NCBI RefSeq assembly: GCF_014495685.1 | Contig: NZ_JACTVI010000028.1 | Span: 26,058-90,057, forward strand | Direction of reading: 5' to 3' | Length of the DNA: 64,000 nt | Source: Streptomyces sp. TRM68367 | GTDB lineage: Bacteria; Actinomycetota; Actinomycetes; Streptomycetales; Streptomycetaceae | Part shown: positions 24,823-32,293 of the stretch, piece by piece | How the letters are laid out: every line of letters begins with the position of its first letter | Numbering within the stretch: position 1 is the stretch's first letter | Program-made: the position numbers and the translations under genes | Notes under the pieces: generated by a model | Seen by the model: the letters and a program-made list of their open reading frames with translations, nothing else | Told to the model about the DNA's origin: nothing | Databases searched by the model: none

Positions 24823-26331
24823 TCATGCCACGAACGTGCGTGGTGTCTCGCCGGCCCCGGAAGCGCCGCTTTCCACCAGTCGTGCCGCTGCGGCCAACCT
24901 CACCGCCGCTTCCTCGGCCACCGCGCCGCCCACCGTGAACGGCAGCCGTACGAACCCCTCGAAGGCCCCGTCGACGCCGAAGCGTGGGCCGGACGGTACG
25001 CGGACGCCGACCCGCTCGCCCGCCTCGGCGAGGCGCGAACCCGACAGGCCTCCCGTGCGTACCCACAGCGTCAGGCCGCCCCTGGGTACCTCGAACTCCC
25101 AGCCGGGCAGCTCTCGGCGTGCCGCGGCGACCAGCGCGTCGCGGTTCTCGCGGGCCTGTCCGCGCCGGACCTCCACCGCCTGCTCCCAACCCCCCGTGCT
25201 GAACAGCCAGTTCACGGCCAGTTGCTCCAGCACCGGCGTGCCCAGATCGGCGTACGCCCGCGCGGCGACCAGGCTGCGGATCACGTCCGGAGCGGCCCGT
25301 ACCCAGCCGATGCGCATCCCGGCCCAGAAGGCCTTGCTCGCCGAGCCGACCGTTATCACCGTGGATCCGGCGGGGTCGAAGGCGCACACGGGCCGCGGCA
25401 TCGCGTCGCCGTCGAGGTCCTCGTCCAGCCACAGCTCGCTCATCGTCTCGTCGGCGATCAGCACGGTCCCGGCCGAGCGCGCCGAGTCCACGAGCCGCCG
25501 CCGCTGGTCGTCGTCCGCGAGCGCGCCGGTCGGGTTGTGGAAGTCGGCGACGACGTACGCGATCCGGGGCGCGGCGTCGCGCAGCACCTGACGCCAGCGG
25601 TCCATGTCCCAGCCCGCCAGCCCCTCGGCCATCGCGACCGGCACGAGCCGGGCGCCCGCCTCCCGCATCAGCTGGAGGATGTTGGCGTAGGAGGGCGACT
25701 CGACCGCGATGCGCTCACCACGGCCCGCGAACAGGTGGCAGATCGCGTCGATCGCGCCCATGGCCCCCGTCGTCACCATGATCTGTTCGGGCATGGTCGG
25801 GATCCCGCGCGCGGTGTAGCGCTCGGCGAGCATCGCGCGCAGCGCGGGCAGCCCGGCCGGATAGTCGCCGTGCGTGTGCGCGTACGGCGGCAGCTCCTCC
25901 AGCGCGCCCTGGACGGCCCGGGTCAGCCACGGCTCGGGGGCAGGAAGCGCCGCACACCCCAGGTCGATCATCGAGCCGAGGGCCTCGGGCGGCAGCGGTT
26001 CCAGGCCGCGCGCCGGCAGCGGGTTCCCGGCCGGTACGGCGGTCCAGCTGCCGGCGCCGCGCCGCGACTCCAGGAAGCCCTCCGAGCGCAGCGCCTCGTA
26101 AGCGGCGGCCACCGTGGTGCGGCTGACGGACAGCGCCATGGCCAGCTCGCGCTCAGCGGGCAGCCGGGCGGCGACTGGCACGCGCCCTTCGAGCACCAGC
26201 AGCCGGATGCCGTCGGCGAGCGCGCGGTAGGCGGGCGGCCGGCGCGTGCCGGGGCCCGCCGGGCGCTCCTGCTGGGAGGTGAGCAGCCGGGCGAGCTGCG
26301 CCGCTCCCACAGCCGAGGTCCATTGCGCCAT
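24823..26331 (-). CDS. MocR-family (GntR + aminotransferase fold) regulator, YczR-like
   Basis: 502 residues from ATG 26331. An N-terminal winged helix (YRALADGIRLLVLEGRVPVAARLPAERELA, then SVSRTTVAAAYEALRSEGFLESRRGAGSW) occupies residues 50-120. A fold type I aminotransferase domain follows with DFHNPTGAL near 275, IADETMSELWLD near 305, and the PLP-lysine motif VGSASKAFWAGMRIG near 340. Such proteins bind PLP and sense PLP or amino-compound ligands. Divergence from a yczE-type membrane protein gene is the known arrangement of the YczR subgroup, so it probably controls that gene. Confidence 0.9.
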   Translation of the reverse strand: MAQWTSAVGAAQLARLLTSQQERPAGPGTRRPPAYRALADGIRLLVLEGRVPVAARLPAERELAMALSVSRTTVAAAYEALRSEGFLESRRGAGSWTAVPAGNPLPARGLEPLPPEALGSMIDLGCAALPAPEPWLTRAVQGALEELPPYAHTHGDYPAGLPALRAMLAERYTARGIPTMPEQIMVTTGAMGAIDAICHLFAGRGERIAVESPSYANILQLMREAGARLVPVAMAEGLAGWDMDRWRQVLRDAAPRIAYVVADFHNPTGALADDDQRRRLVDSARSAGTVLIADETMSELWLDEDLDGDAMPRPVCAFDPAGSTVITVGSASKAFWAGMRIGWVRAAPDVIRSLVAARAYADLGTPVLEQLAVNWLFSTGGWEQAVEVRRGQARENRDALVAAARRELPGWEFEVPRGGLTLWVRTGGLSGSRLAEAGERVGVRVPSGPRFGVDGAFEGFVRLPFTVGGAVAEEAAVRLAAAARLVESGASGAGETPRTFVA

Positions 26332-26361
26332 GGAAATCAGTCCACCTTCCCCGAATTGGCC

Positions 26362-26379
26362 ATGGATAGCGTTTCCCAT
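26362..26379. promoter_or_regulatory. Candidate MocR operator
   Basis: ATGGATAGCGTTTCCCAT has ATGG/CCAT outer arms and partial inner symmetry. It lies in the divergent MocR-yczE gap where a MocR regulator would be expected to bind. Confidence 0.35.
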
Positions 26380-26430
26380 CAAGCCACAGGGTGTCATGCA
26401 TCAGGCCACTACCACCACAGGGGGCATGTC

Positions 26431-27084
26431 TTGTCCACGCAAGGACATCTCGCGCGACGACTGGTCCAGCTGTATCTCGGGCTCGCCCTCTATGGCGCGA
26501 GTTCCGCCCTGCTCGTCCAAGCGGGCCTCGGCCTGGAGCCCTGGAACGTGCTGCATCAGGGGCTGGCCGAGCTGACGGGCCTGTCGATCGGCGTGGTGTC
26601 GATCGTGGTGGGCGCGGCGGTGCTGCTGCTGTGGATCCCGCTGAGCCAGCGCCCGGGCCTGGGCACGGTGTCCAACGTCTTCGTGGTCGGCATCGCCATG
26701 GACGGCACACTCGCCGCGGTTCCCGAGGCCCACTCCCTGGCCGTACGGATTCCCCTACTGCTGGCCGGCATCGTCCTCAACGGTGTGGCGACCGGCTTGT
26801 ACATCGCCGCGCGGTTCGGACCGGGCCCGCGGGACGGTCTGATGACGGGACTGCACCGCCGTACGGGCCGCTCGATCCGGCTGATGCGGACGGTCGTGGA
26901 GGTGGCGGTCGTCGTCACCGGCTTCGTGCTGGGCGGCACGATCGGCGTCGGCACCCTCCTGTACGCGGTGTCGATCGGCCCGCTCGCCCAGCTGTTCCTG
27001 CGCGTGTTCGCCCTCCCGTCGGCATCGGAGGGAAGCACGGTCGTTGCCAGGAGGCAACCGCGGGGAGCGATACTGCGCAGGTGA
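26431..27084 (+). CDS. YczE/YyaS/YitT-type membrane protein
   Basis: 217 residues if translation starts at TTG 26431, six bases after AGGGGG; ATG 26362 would add 23 residues and would overlap the presumed operator. Five membrane segments are visible, starting LVQLYLGLALYGASSALLVQAGLGLEPW, the characteristic opening of the YczE group (with GLSIGVVSIVVGAAVLLLWIPL and PGLGTVSNVFVVG). The role is unknown in the family, though linkage to MocR/PLP regulators is widespread. GTGA overlap with the phosphodiesterase gene downstream. Confidence 0.8.
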   Translation: MSTQGHLARRLVQLYLGLALYGASSALLVQAGLGLEPWNVLHQGLAELTGLSIGVVSIVVGAAVLLLWIPLSQRPGLGTVSNVFVVGIAMDGTLAAVPEAHSLAVRIPLLLAGIVLNGVATGLYIAARFGPGPRDGLMTGLHRRTGRSIRLMRTVVEVAVVVTGFVLGGTIGVGTLLYAVSIGPLAQLFLRVFALPSASEGSTVVARRQPRGAILRR

Positions 27085-27848
27085 CCACCCGGATACGTCA
27101 TCCCTACCTCGACCATCCCGGCCCGATCGCCTTCGCCCACCGGGGCGGCGCGGCGGACGGCCTGGAGAACACCGTGCGGCAGTTCCGGCGCGCGGTCGAG
27201 GCGGGCTACCGGTACATCGAGACCGACGTCCACGCCACGCGGGACGGAAAGCTCGCCGCCTTCCACGACGCGACCCTCGATCGGGTGACGGACGGCGCGG
27301 GGCGGATCGCCGACCTGCCGTGGCAGGAGGTACGGCACGCGCGCGTGGGGGGCGAGGAACCGGTGCCCCTCTTCGAGGAGTTGCTGGAGACGTTCCCCGA
27401 GGTGCGCTGGAACGTGGACGTCAAGGCGGAGCCCGCCCTCCTCCCCTTCCTGGAACTGGTCGAGCGCACCAACTCCTGGGACCGGATCTGCCTCGGCTCG
27501 TTCTCCGAGGCGCGCGTGGTGCGCGCCCAGCGGCTGGCCGGGCCGCGCCTGGCCACGTCGTACGGCACCCGGGGCGTACTGAACCTGCGGCTGCGCTCGT
27601 GGGGGCTGCCGGCCGCGGTGCGCCGTTCCGCGGTCGCCGCCCAGGTGCCCGAGACGCAGTCCGGCATCCAGGTGGTGGACCACCGCTTCATCCGCGCCGC
27701 CCACGCGCGCGGGCTGCACGTCCACGTGTGGACGGTCAACGAACCCGAGCGCATGCACCGGCTTCTGGACCTGGGTGTCGATGGCATCATGACCGATCAC
27801 ATCGACACACTGCGCAAGGTCATGGAGGACCGCGGCGTCTGGGTCTGA
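27081..27848 (+). CDS. Glycerophosphodiester phosphodiesterase family protein
   Basis: 255 residues from GTG 27081, overlapping the yczE stop. The motif FAHRGGAADGLENT at residues 15-28, the metal site ETDVHATRDGKLAAFHDATLDRVT at about 45-70, and NVDVKAEP near 115 define the GDPD TIM barrel. HVHVWTVNEPERMHRLLDLGVDGIMTDH is the typical C-terminal motif. It should hydrolyse glycerophosphodiesters to sn-glycerol-3-phosphate and an alcohol. No signal peptide, so likely cytoplasmic. Confidence 0.9.
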   Translation: MTTRIRHPYLDHPGPIAFAHRGGAADGLENTVRQFRRAVEAGYRYIETDVHATRDGKLAAFHDATLDRVTDGAGRIADLPWQEVRHARVGGEEPVPLFEELLETFPEVRWNVDVKAEPALLPFLELVERTNSWDRICLGSFSEARVVRAQRLAGPRLATSYGTRGVLNLRLRSWGLPAAVRRSAVAAQVPETQSGIQVVDHRFIRAAHARGLHVHVWTVNEPERMHRLLDLGVDGIMTDHIDTLRKVMEDRGVWV

Positions 27849-27897
27849 CCCCTCCGGTGCGCGCCCTCCGCGGGTTCACGGGGAAGCGAGGGCACGG

Positions 27898-29244
27898 GTG
27901 GACAGCGGCACCGTGCGGACACCGGCTGCGGACCAGGCCGCCGGACGGCGGCGCGAGCAGCGCGGCTGGTATTTCTACGACTGGGCGTGCTCCGTCTACT
28001 CGACGAGCGTGGTCACCGTCTTCCTGGGCCCGTATCTGACGTCGGTGGCCGAGGAGGCTGCGGACGCGGACGGGTTCGTGCGTCCCCTGGGGATCCCGGT
28101 GCGCGCGGGGTCCTTCTTCGCGTACTCGGTGTCCCTGTCGGTGATCGTGGCCGTGCTGGTGATGCCCCTGGTGGGCGCTGCCGCGGACCGCAGCGGGCGC
28201 AAGAAGCCCCTCCTGGCGGCCGCCGCCTATGTGGGGGCCGCGGCGACGACGGGCATGTTCTTCCTCGACGGCGACCGCTATCTGCTCGGTGGCCTCCTGC
28301 TCATCGTGGCGAACGCCGCGCAGTCCGTGGCGATGATGCTCTACAACTCCTACCTGCCGCAGATCGCCCCGCCCGAGGAACGCGACGCGGTCTCCTCCCG
28401 GGGCTGGGCCTTCGGATACGCGGCCGGATCGCTGGTCCTGGTCGCCAACCTGGTCCTCTACACCGCGCACGACACGTTCGGCGTCTCGGAGACCACGGCC
28501 GTCCGGATCTGCCTTGCGTCGGCCGGCCTGTGGTGGGGCGCCTTCACCCTGATCCCGCTGCGGCGGCTGCGCGACCGCGACGCACCAGCTCGGGAGACCA
28601 CCCTGCCCGGGTTCCGGCAACTGGCGGCGACGGTGCGCGACATGCGCCGCCACCCGCTGACCCTGGCCTTCCTGCTGGCGTACCTGGTCTACAACGACGG
28701 CATCCAGACGGTGATCTCCCAGGCCTCGCTCTACGGTTCCGAGGAACTCGGTCTCGGGCAGTCGACGCTCATCGGCGCCGTCCTGCTGGTCCAGGTGCTG
28801 GCCGTGGCGGGGGCGCTGGCGCTGGGCCGGCTGGCGCGCGTGTACGGGGCCAAGCGCGCGATCCTCGGCTCGCTGGTGGCGTGGACGGTGACGCTGGCGG
28901 CCGGGTACTTCCTGCCGGCCGGGGCGCCGGTGTGGTTCTTCGTGCTGGCCGCCGGGATCGGGCTGGTCCTCGGCGGCAGCCAGGCGCTGTCCCGGTCGCT
29001 GTTCTCCCAGCTCGTGCCGCCCGGCAAGGAGGCCGAGTACTTCGCGGCGTACGAGATGAGCGACCGCGGCACCAGCTGGCTCGGCCCGCTGCTGTTCGGG
29101 CTCACCTATCAGCTGACCGGAAGTTACCGTGACGCGATCATCTCGCTGGTGGCCTTCTTCATGCTCGGGTTCGTGCTGCTCGCACGGGTTCCGGTGCGGC
29201 GGGCGATCGCGGACGCGGGCAATCCGGTACCGGACAGGATTTAG
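27898..29244 (+). CDS. MFS transporter, UMF1/Atg22-like family
   Basis: 448 residues from GTG 27898 after GAGGG. The opening RGWYFYDWACSVYSTSVVTVFLGPYL and the element GWAFGYAAGSLVLVANL are characteristic of UMF1 proteins related to fungal Atg22. Twelve membrane helices are visible, with VLGGSQALSRSLFSQLVPPGKEAEYFA near residue 360. Atg22 exports amino acids from vacuoles; bacterial substrates are uncertain. It is third in the probable yczE-GDPD-MFS transcription unit. Confidence 0.85.
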   Translation: MDSGTVRTPAADQAAGRRREQRGWYFYDWACSVYSTSVVTVFLGPYLTSVAEEAADADGFVRPLGIPVRAGSFFAYSVSLSVIVAVLVMPLVGAAADRSGRKKPLLAAAAYVGAAATTGMFFLDGDRYLLGGLLLIVANAAQSVAMMLYNSYLPQIAPPEERDAVSSRGWAFGYAAGSLVLVANLVLYTAHDTFGVSETTAVRICLASAGLWWGAFTLIPLRRLRDRDAPARETTLPGFRQLAATVRDMRRHPLTLAFLLAYLVYNDGIQTVISQASLYGSEELGLGQSTLIGAVLLVQVLAVAGALALGRLARVYGAKRAILGSLVAWTVTLAAGYFLPAGAPVWFFVLAAGIGLVLGGSQALSRSLFSQLVPPGKEAEYFAAYEMSDRGTSWLGPLLFGLTYQLTGSYRDAIISLVAFFMLGFVLLARVPVRRAIADAGNPVPDRI

Positions 29245-29268
29245 CACTCGGCGCGAAAGGGCTGTAGT

Positions 29269-29294
29269 GTACGCCTTTGGCCTGCCAGGCGTAC
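29269..29294 (+). terminator. Hairpin after the UMF1-type gene
   Basis: GTACGCCT (29269-29276) pairs with AGGCGTAC (29287-29294) around ten bases, 25 bp after the MFS stop. Confidence 0.5.
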
Positions 29295-29327
29295 CGTTAC
29301 TGCGCGTCAAAGATGCCGAAACGCTGG

Positions 29328-29351
29328 GTCACATCTGCTAGCAGATGTGAC
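29328..29351. promoter_or_regulatory. 24-bp perfect palindrome upstream of rbpA
   Basis: The two 12-base halves (GTCACATCTGCT and its exact complement) form a perfect palindrome with no loop. It lies 85 bp before the SigR -35 element of rbpA. Zero loop length argues for a dimeric protein-binding site or a cruciform rather than a terminator. Confidence 0.55.
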
Positions 29352-29435
29352 AAACCGGGCGCCGGTGGGTACGACATTGGTCAGCAAGGCTGCGGCTACG
29401 ACGGCGACGCATGACCCGGAACGGGACTCGGAACG

Positions 29436-29461
29436 GGAATCTTTACCGCCGACCGGACGTT
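29436..29461 (+). promoter_or_regulatory. SigR (thiol-oxidative stress) promoter of rbpA
   Basis: GGAAT at 29436-29440 and GTT at 29459-29461 are separated by exactly 18 bases, the SigR consensus GGAAT-N18-GTT. rbpA is a known SigR target in S. coelicolor, so induction by disulfide stress is expected. Confidence 0.85.
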
Positions 29462-29522
29462 GACCGGATGACGACGACAGCGACACCTGTCCTGTGGGCG
29501 ACAAGCCCGGGAGGCACGATTC

Positions 29523-29897
29523 ATGAGTGAGCGAGCTCTTCGCGGCACGCGCCTCGTGGTGACCAGCTACGAGACGGACCGCGGCATCGACCTGGCTCCG
29601 CGCCAGGCCGTGGAGTACGCATGCGAGAAGGGGCACCGCTTCGAGATGCCCTTCTCGGTCGAGGCGGAGATCCCGCCGGAGTGGGAGTGCAAGGTCTGCG
29701 GGGCCCAGGCACTCCTGGTGGACGGCGACGGCCCGGAAGAGAAGAAGGCCAAGCCCGCGCGTACGCATTGGGACATGCTGATGGAGCGGCGGACCCGTGA
29801 GGAACTCGAAGAGGTCCTTGAGGAGCGGCTGGCCGTTCTGCGCTCCGGTGCGATGAATATCGCGGTTCACCCCAGGGACAGCCGCAAGTCGGCGTAG
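29523..29897 (+). CDS. rbpA: RNA polymerase-binding protein RbpA
   Basis: 124 residues, the normal length. The Zn-binding core is CEKGHRFEMPFSVEAEIPPEWECKVCG at residues 34-60, with Cys34, His38 and the CxxC pair Cys57/Cys60. The C-terminal part THWDMLMERRTREELEEVLEERLAVLR is the sigma-interaction domain. RbpA binds RNA polymerase and stabilises open complexes with group 1/2 sigma factors; it also affects rifampicin sensitivity in actinobacteria. It has its own SigR promoter and a strong terminator. Confidence 0.95.
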   Translation: MSERALRGTRLVVTSYETDRGIDLAPRQAVEYACEKGHRFEMPFSVEAEIPPEWECKVCGAQALLVDGDGPEEKKAKPARTHWDMLMERRTREELEEVLEERLAVLRSGAMNIAVHPRDSRKSA

Positions 29898-29939
29898 TCC
29901 CTGCGGGGCTTGGACGGATTGACAGCGCACGTTACTGAT

Positions 29940-29983
29940 CGCGGGCGCCGTACGTGAGGCTGACGTACGGCGCCCGCGGTTTT
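29940..29983 (+). terminator. Terminator of rbpA
   Basis: A 16-bp perfect stem (CGCGGGCGCCGTACGT, 29940-29955, with 29963-29978) around GAGGCTG is followed by GTTTT: a strong intrinsic terminator. Confidence 0.9.
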
Positions 29984-30051
29984 GTGCGGGGTGCCGTTTC
30001 GTGCGGTGCCGATTCGTGCCGGGTGCGGGTCGGTGGTTGGTTACTGTTCCC

Positions 30052-30117
30052 GGGGGCTGCGCCCCCAGACCCCCGCTTCGGCCTTGCGGCCTCGTCCTCA
30101 AACGCCGGGCGGGCTGA
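30052..30117. repeat. Dispersed intergenic repeat (family B), copy 1
   Basis: Runs from GGGGGCTGCGCCCCC through GACCCCCG to CGCCGGGCGGGCTGA. The same unit is found in inverse orientation at 33997-34061. It is a frequent Streptomyces intergenic element next to gene ends; here it lies between the ends of rbpA and fxsA. Confidence 0.7.
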
Positions 30118-30165
30118 GTTGGTCAGCCTGACCGGCGCTGAGAAGTTCACCCGGTGCCCGGAAGT

Positions 30166-30738
30166 TCAGCGGGTCAGCGGCGGGCGCGGGTCCTGAGGCG
30201 TGTCCCCCGGCTCGTCCCTGATGACCTCGCCCGGGACGACCTTGCCGTCCGGGCGGTGCATGCGGGCCTGTTGGAAGGCGTCGCCCAGCGTGCCGGAGCC
30301 GGCCTCGCGGAGTTTGCGTTCGAAGGTGCTTTCCGCGTAGCGGCTGATCGACTTCTGGACCGGCGGGATCAGCAGGACCAGGCCCACCGCGTCCGAGATC
30401 AGGCCGGGGAGCATCAGCAGCAGGCCGCCCAGCATCATCAGGCCGTTGCCCTCGCTGTTCGGCCGGGCCGTGGGCATCGCGCCGGTCTGCTGCTGTTGCA
30501 GGGTCTCGGTGAGATTCTTGAAGGCCCGCCGGCCCGCCCGCTTGATCACGACCGAGCCGAGGACGAAGCCCGCCGCCAGGAGCAGGAAGACCACGAGGCC
30601 GTTCGACGCGCCCGCGACCACCGTGAGCAGCCAGATCTCCAGTACGAGCCACGCGGCGATGCCCAGCGGCAGGAACGTGCGCAGCCGCGAGCGCCGGGGC
30701 CGGGCGGGGTACCTGGGAGTCTGAGCGCCAGTCGTCAT
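30166..30738 (-). CDS. fxsA: FxsA-family membrane protein
   Basis: 190 residues. Membrane helices are LPLGIAAWLVLEIWLLTVVAG (about 24-44), GLVVFLLLAAGFVLGSVVIKRAG (47-68) and MMLGGLLLMLPGLISDAVGLVLLIPPVQ near 105, the last being the FxsA signature. FxsA overproduction in E. coli relieves F-plasmid exclusion of phage T7; its normal function is unknown. The ATG at 30738 is followed by a proline/arginine-rich cytoplasmic start. Confidence 0.85.
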   Translation of the reverse strand: MTTGAQTPRYPARPRRSRLRTFLPLGIAAWLVLEIWLLTVVAGASNGLVVFLLLAAGFVLGSVVIKRAGRRAFKNLTETLQQQQTGAMPTARPNSEGNGLMMLGGLLLMLPGLISDAVGLVLLIPPVQKSISRYAESTFERKLREAGSGTLGDAFQQARMHRPDGKVVPGEVIRDEPGDTPQDPRPPLTR

Positions 30739-30902
30739 GCATCCAGTGTGCCTGGGCGCGGCTCAGTGCGGGATAAGGGGGCGATCAGCAACGCCTGTGC
30801 GGCCGCGTGTCCGCGCCTGCGGCTCCGGGAGGCCGCACACTCCCGCGGCCCTGGGCGGTCGCGGCTCCGCGGCTCGGGAGCCGTACGCCGGAGACAGTAC
30901 TC

Positions 30903-31739
30903 CTATGGCCGGGACGGCTTGGCCCCGCGGCCCAACTCCGGCTGGGACGGTTTGCCGCCACGGCCGGTGATCTTGCCGACCCGCTCCCGCACGCCCCACG
31001 CGGTGACCCGCCACAGGGCCTCCACGAGGATGTCTCGGCTCATCTTGGAGTCGCCGAGTTCGCGCTCGACGAAGGTGATCGGGACCTCGACGACGTGGTA
31101 GCCGGCCTTGACCGCGCGGCGGGCGAGGTCGACCTGGAAGCAGTAGCCCTGGGACGCGACGTCGTCGAGTCCGAGGCCCTCCAGGGTCTCGCGGCGAAAG
31201 GCGCGGTAGCCGCCGGTGATGTCGCGGAGGGGGAGGGCCAGGGCCATCCGGGAGTAGAGGCTGCCGCCGCGCGAGATGGCCTCCCGGGACTTGGGCCAGT
31301 TGACCACCCGGCCGCCGGGCACCCAGCGGGAGCCGAGCACCAGGTCGGCGCCCTTGAGGGCGGTCAGCAGGCGGGGCAGTTCCTCGGGCTGGTGGGAGCC
31401 GTCGGCGTCCATCTCGACCAGCACGCCGTAGCCGCGCTCCAGGCCCCAGCGGAAGCCCGCGAGGTAGGCGGCGCCCAGGCCCTCCTTGCCCTTGCGGTGC
31501 AGCACCTGGACGTGGTCGTCCTCAGCGGCCAGCCCGTCGGCGAGCTTGCCGGTGCCGTCGGGGCTGTTGTCGTCGGCCACGAGCACGTGCGCCTCGGGGA
31601 CGGCCTTGCGCACCCGGCCGACGACCGACTCGATGTTCTCCGCCTCGTTGTAGGTCGGGATGATCACCAAGGCCGTGCCGAGCGGGCCGAACTTCCTCCC
31701 CTGGACTCCTGCCGCGAGGGTCCCGTCGCCGTCGTTCAC
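30903..31739 (-). CDS. ppm1: Polyprenol-phosphate mannose synthase (Ppm/DPM1-like GT2)
   Basis: 278 residues from GTG 31739, five bases after AGGGG. GT-A fold: ALVIIPTYNEAENIESVVGRVRK near residue 20, VADDNSPDGTGKLAD, the donor site VEMDADGSHQP near 110, and ITGGYRAFRRETLEGL. It makes polyprenyl-phospho-mannose from GDP-mannose for membrane protein mannosylation. The S. coelicolor equivalent is required for phage phiC31 infection, because the phage receptor depends on mannosylation. It lacks the N-acyltransferase domain fused in mycobacterial Ppm1. Confidence 0.92.
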   Translation of the reverse strand: MNDGDGTLAAGVQGRKFGPLGTALVIIPTYNEAENIESVVGRVRKAVPEAHVLVADDNSPDGTGKLADGLAAEDDHVQVLHRKGKEGLGAAYLAGFRWGLERGYGVLVEMDADGSHQPEELPRLLTALKGADLVLGSRWVPGGRVVNWPKSREAISRGGSLYSRMALALPLRDITGGYRAFRRETLEGLGLDDVASQGYCFQVDLARRAVKAGYHVVEVPITFVERELGDSKMSRDILVEALWRVTAWGVRERVGKITGRGGKPSQPELGRGAKPSRP

Positions 31740-32293
31740 TGCTGCCCCTTCATGTCCGTACGCAGGGTCCACCATAGTGGCCGCGGCCTGCGATGACGCG
31801 AGAGGACGTTCGTATGGTGGTGTCGATTGCCCAAGAGCGGGGTAAAAGAGGCGCTCCGCGTCCGTGGGCCGGGGCGCGGGACTGTATGTACGGCGGATGG
31901 GGGCCCGGCGCCCTTCGGGCCGACCTGGGACCCGCTGGCTGCGGATCGACCGAAAGCCGTTGTCTACTGAGCGCCCGGGCCCCATCCCGGTCACACCTCC
32001 CCGACCGGCCGGAACGTTCCCTCGGCGCTGCGCGGGCACTGAGCCTGGCTCCCAGTGGCGGTGCCCCGGTGCGGCACACCGTCCCTGACCCAGCGGCGCT
32101 GCGACGAGTGCACGGACGTTCCCCGGTCGGGCGTCCAGTGGTGGACCCGGCCGAACCTACCGGCCCCCTGCCGCCGCCTGTCAACAGCCGTTTGACCTGC
32201 TCTTCTTCCGTCAAAGTCCTGGTCAGCGCGGAGGATGCGCAGGTCGCGCGGCGAGGCGGCGCCGGGTGATCATCGCCGCGCCACCCCCGTAGA
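31740..32293. other. Long intergenic region, no gene recognised
   Basis: 554 bases between the Ppm start and the amidohydrolase stop, both on the minus strand. Several open frames cross it but none has protein-like composition or a convincing ribosome site. It should contain the Ppm promoter. No repeat, hairpin or RNA gene was identified. Confidence 0.4.

Noticed and set aside
31793..32269. 158-codon plus-strand frame in the Ppm-amidohydrolase gap
   Set aside because: No recognisable domain, no good ribosome site, and residue composition of random high-GC translation.
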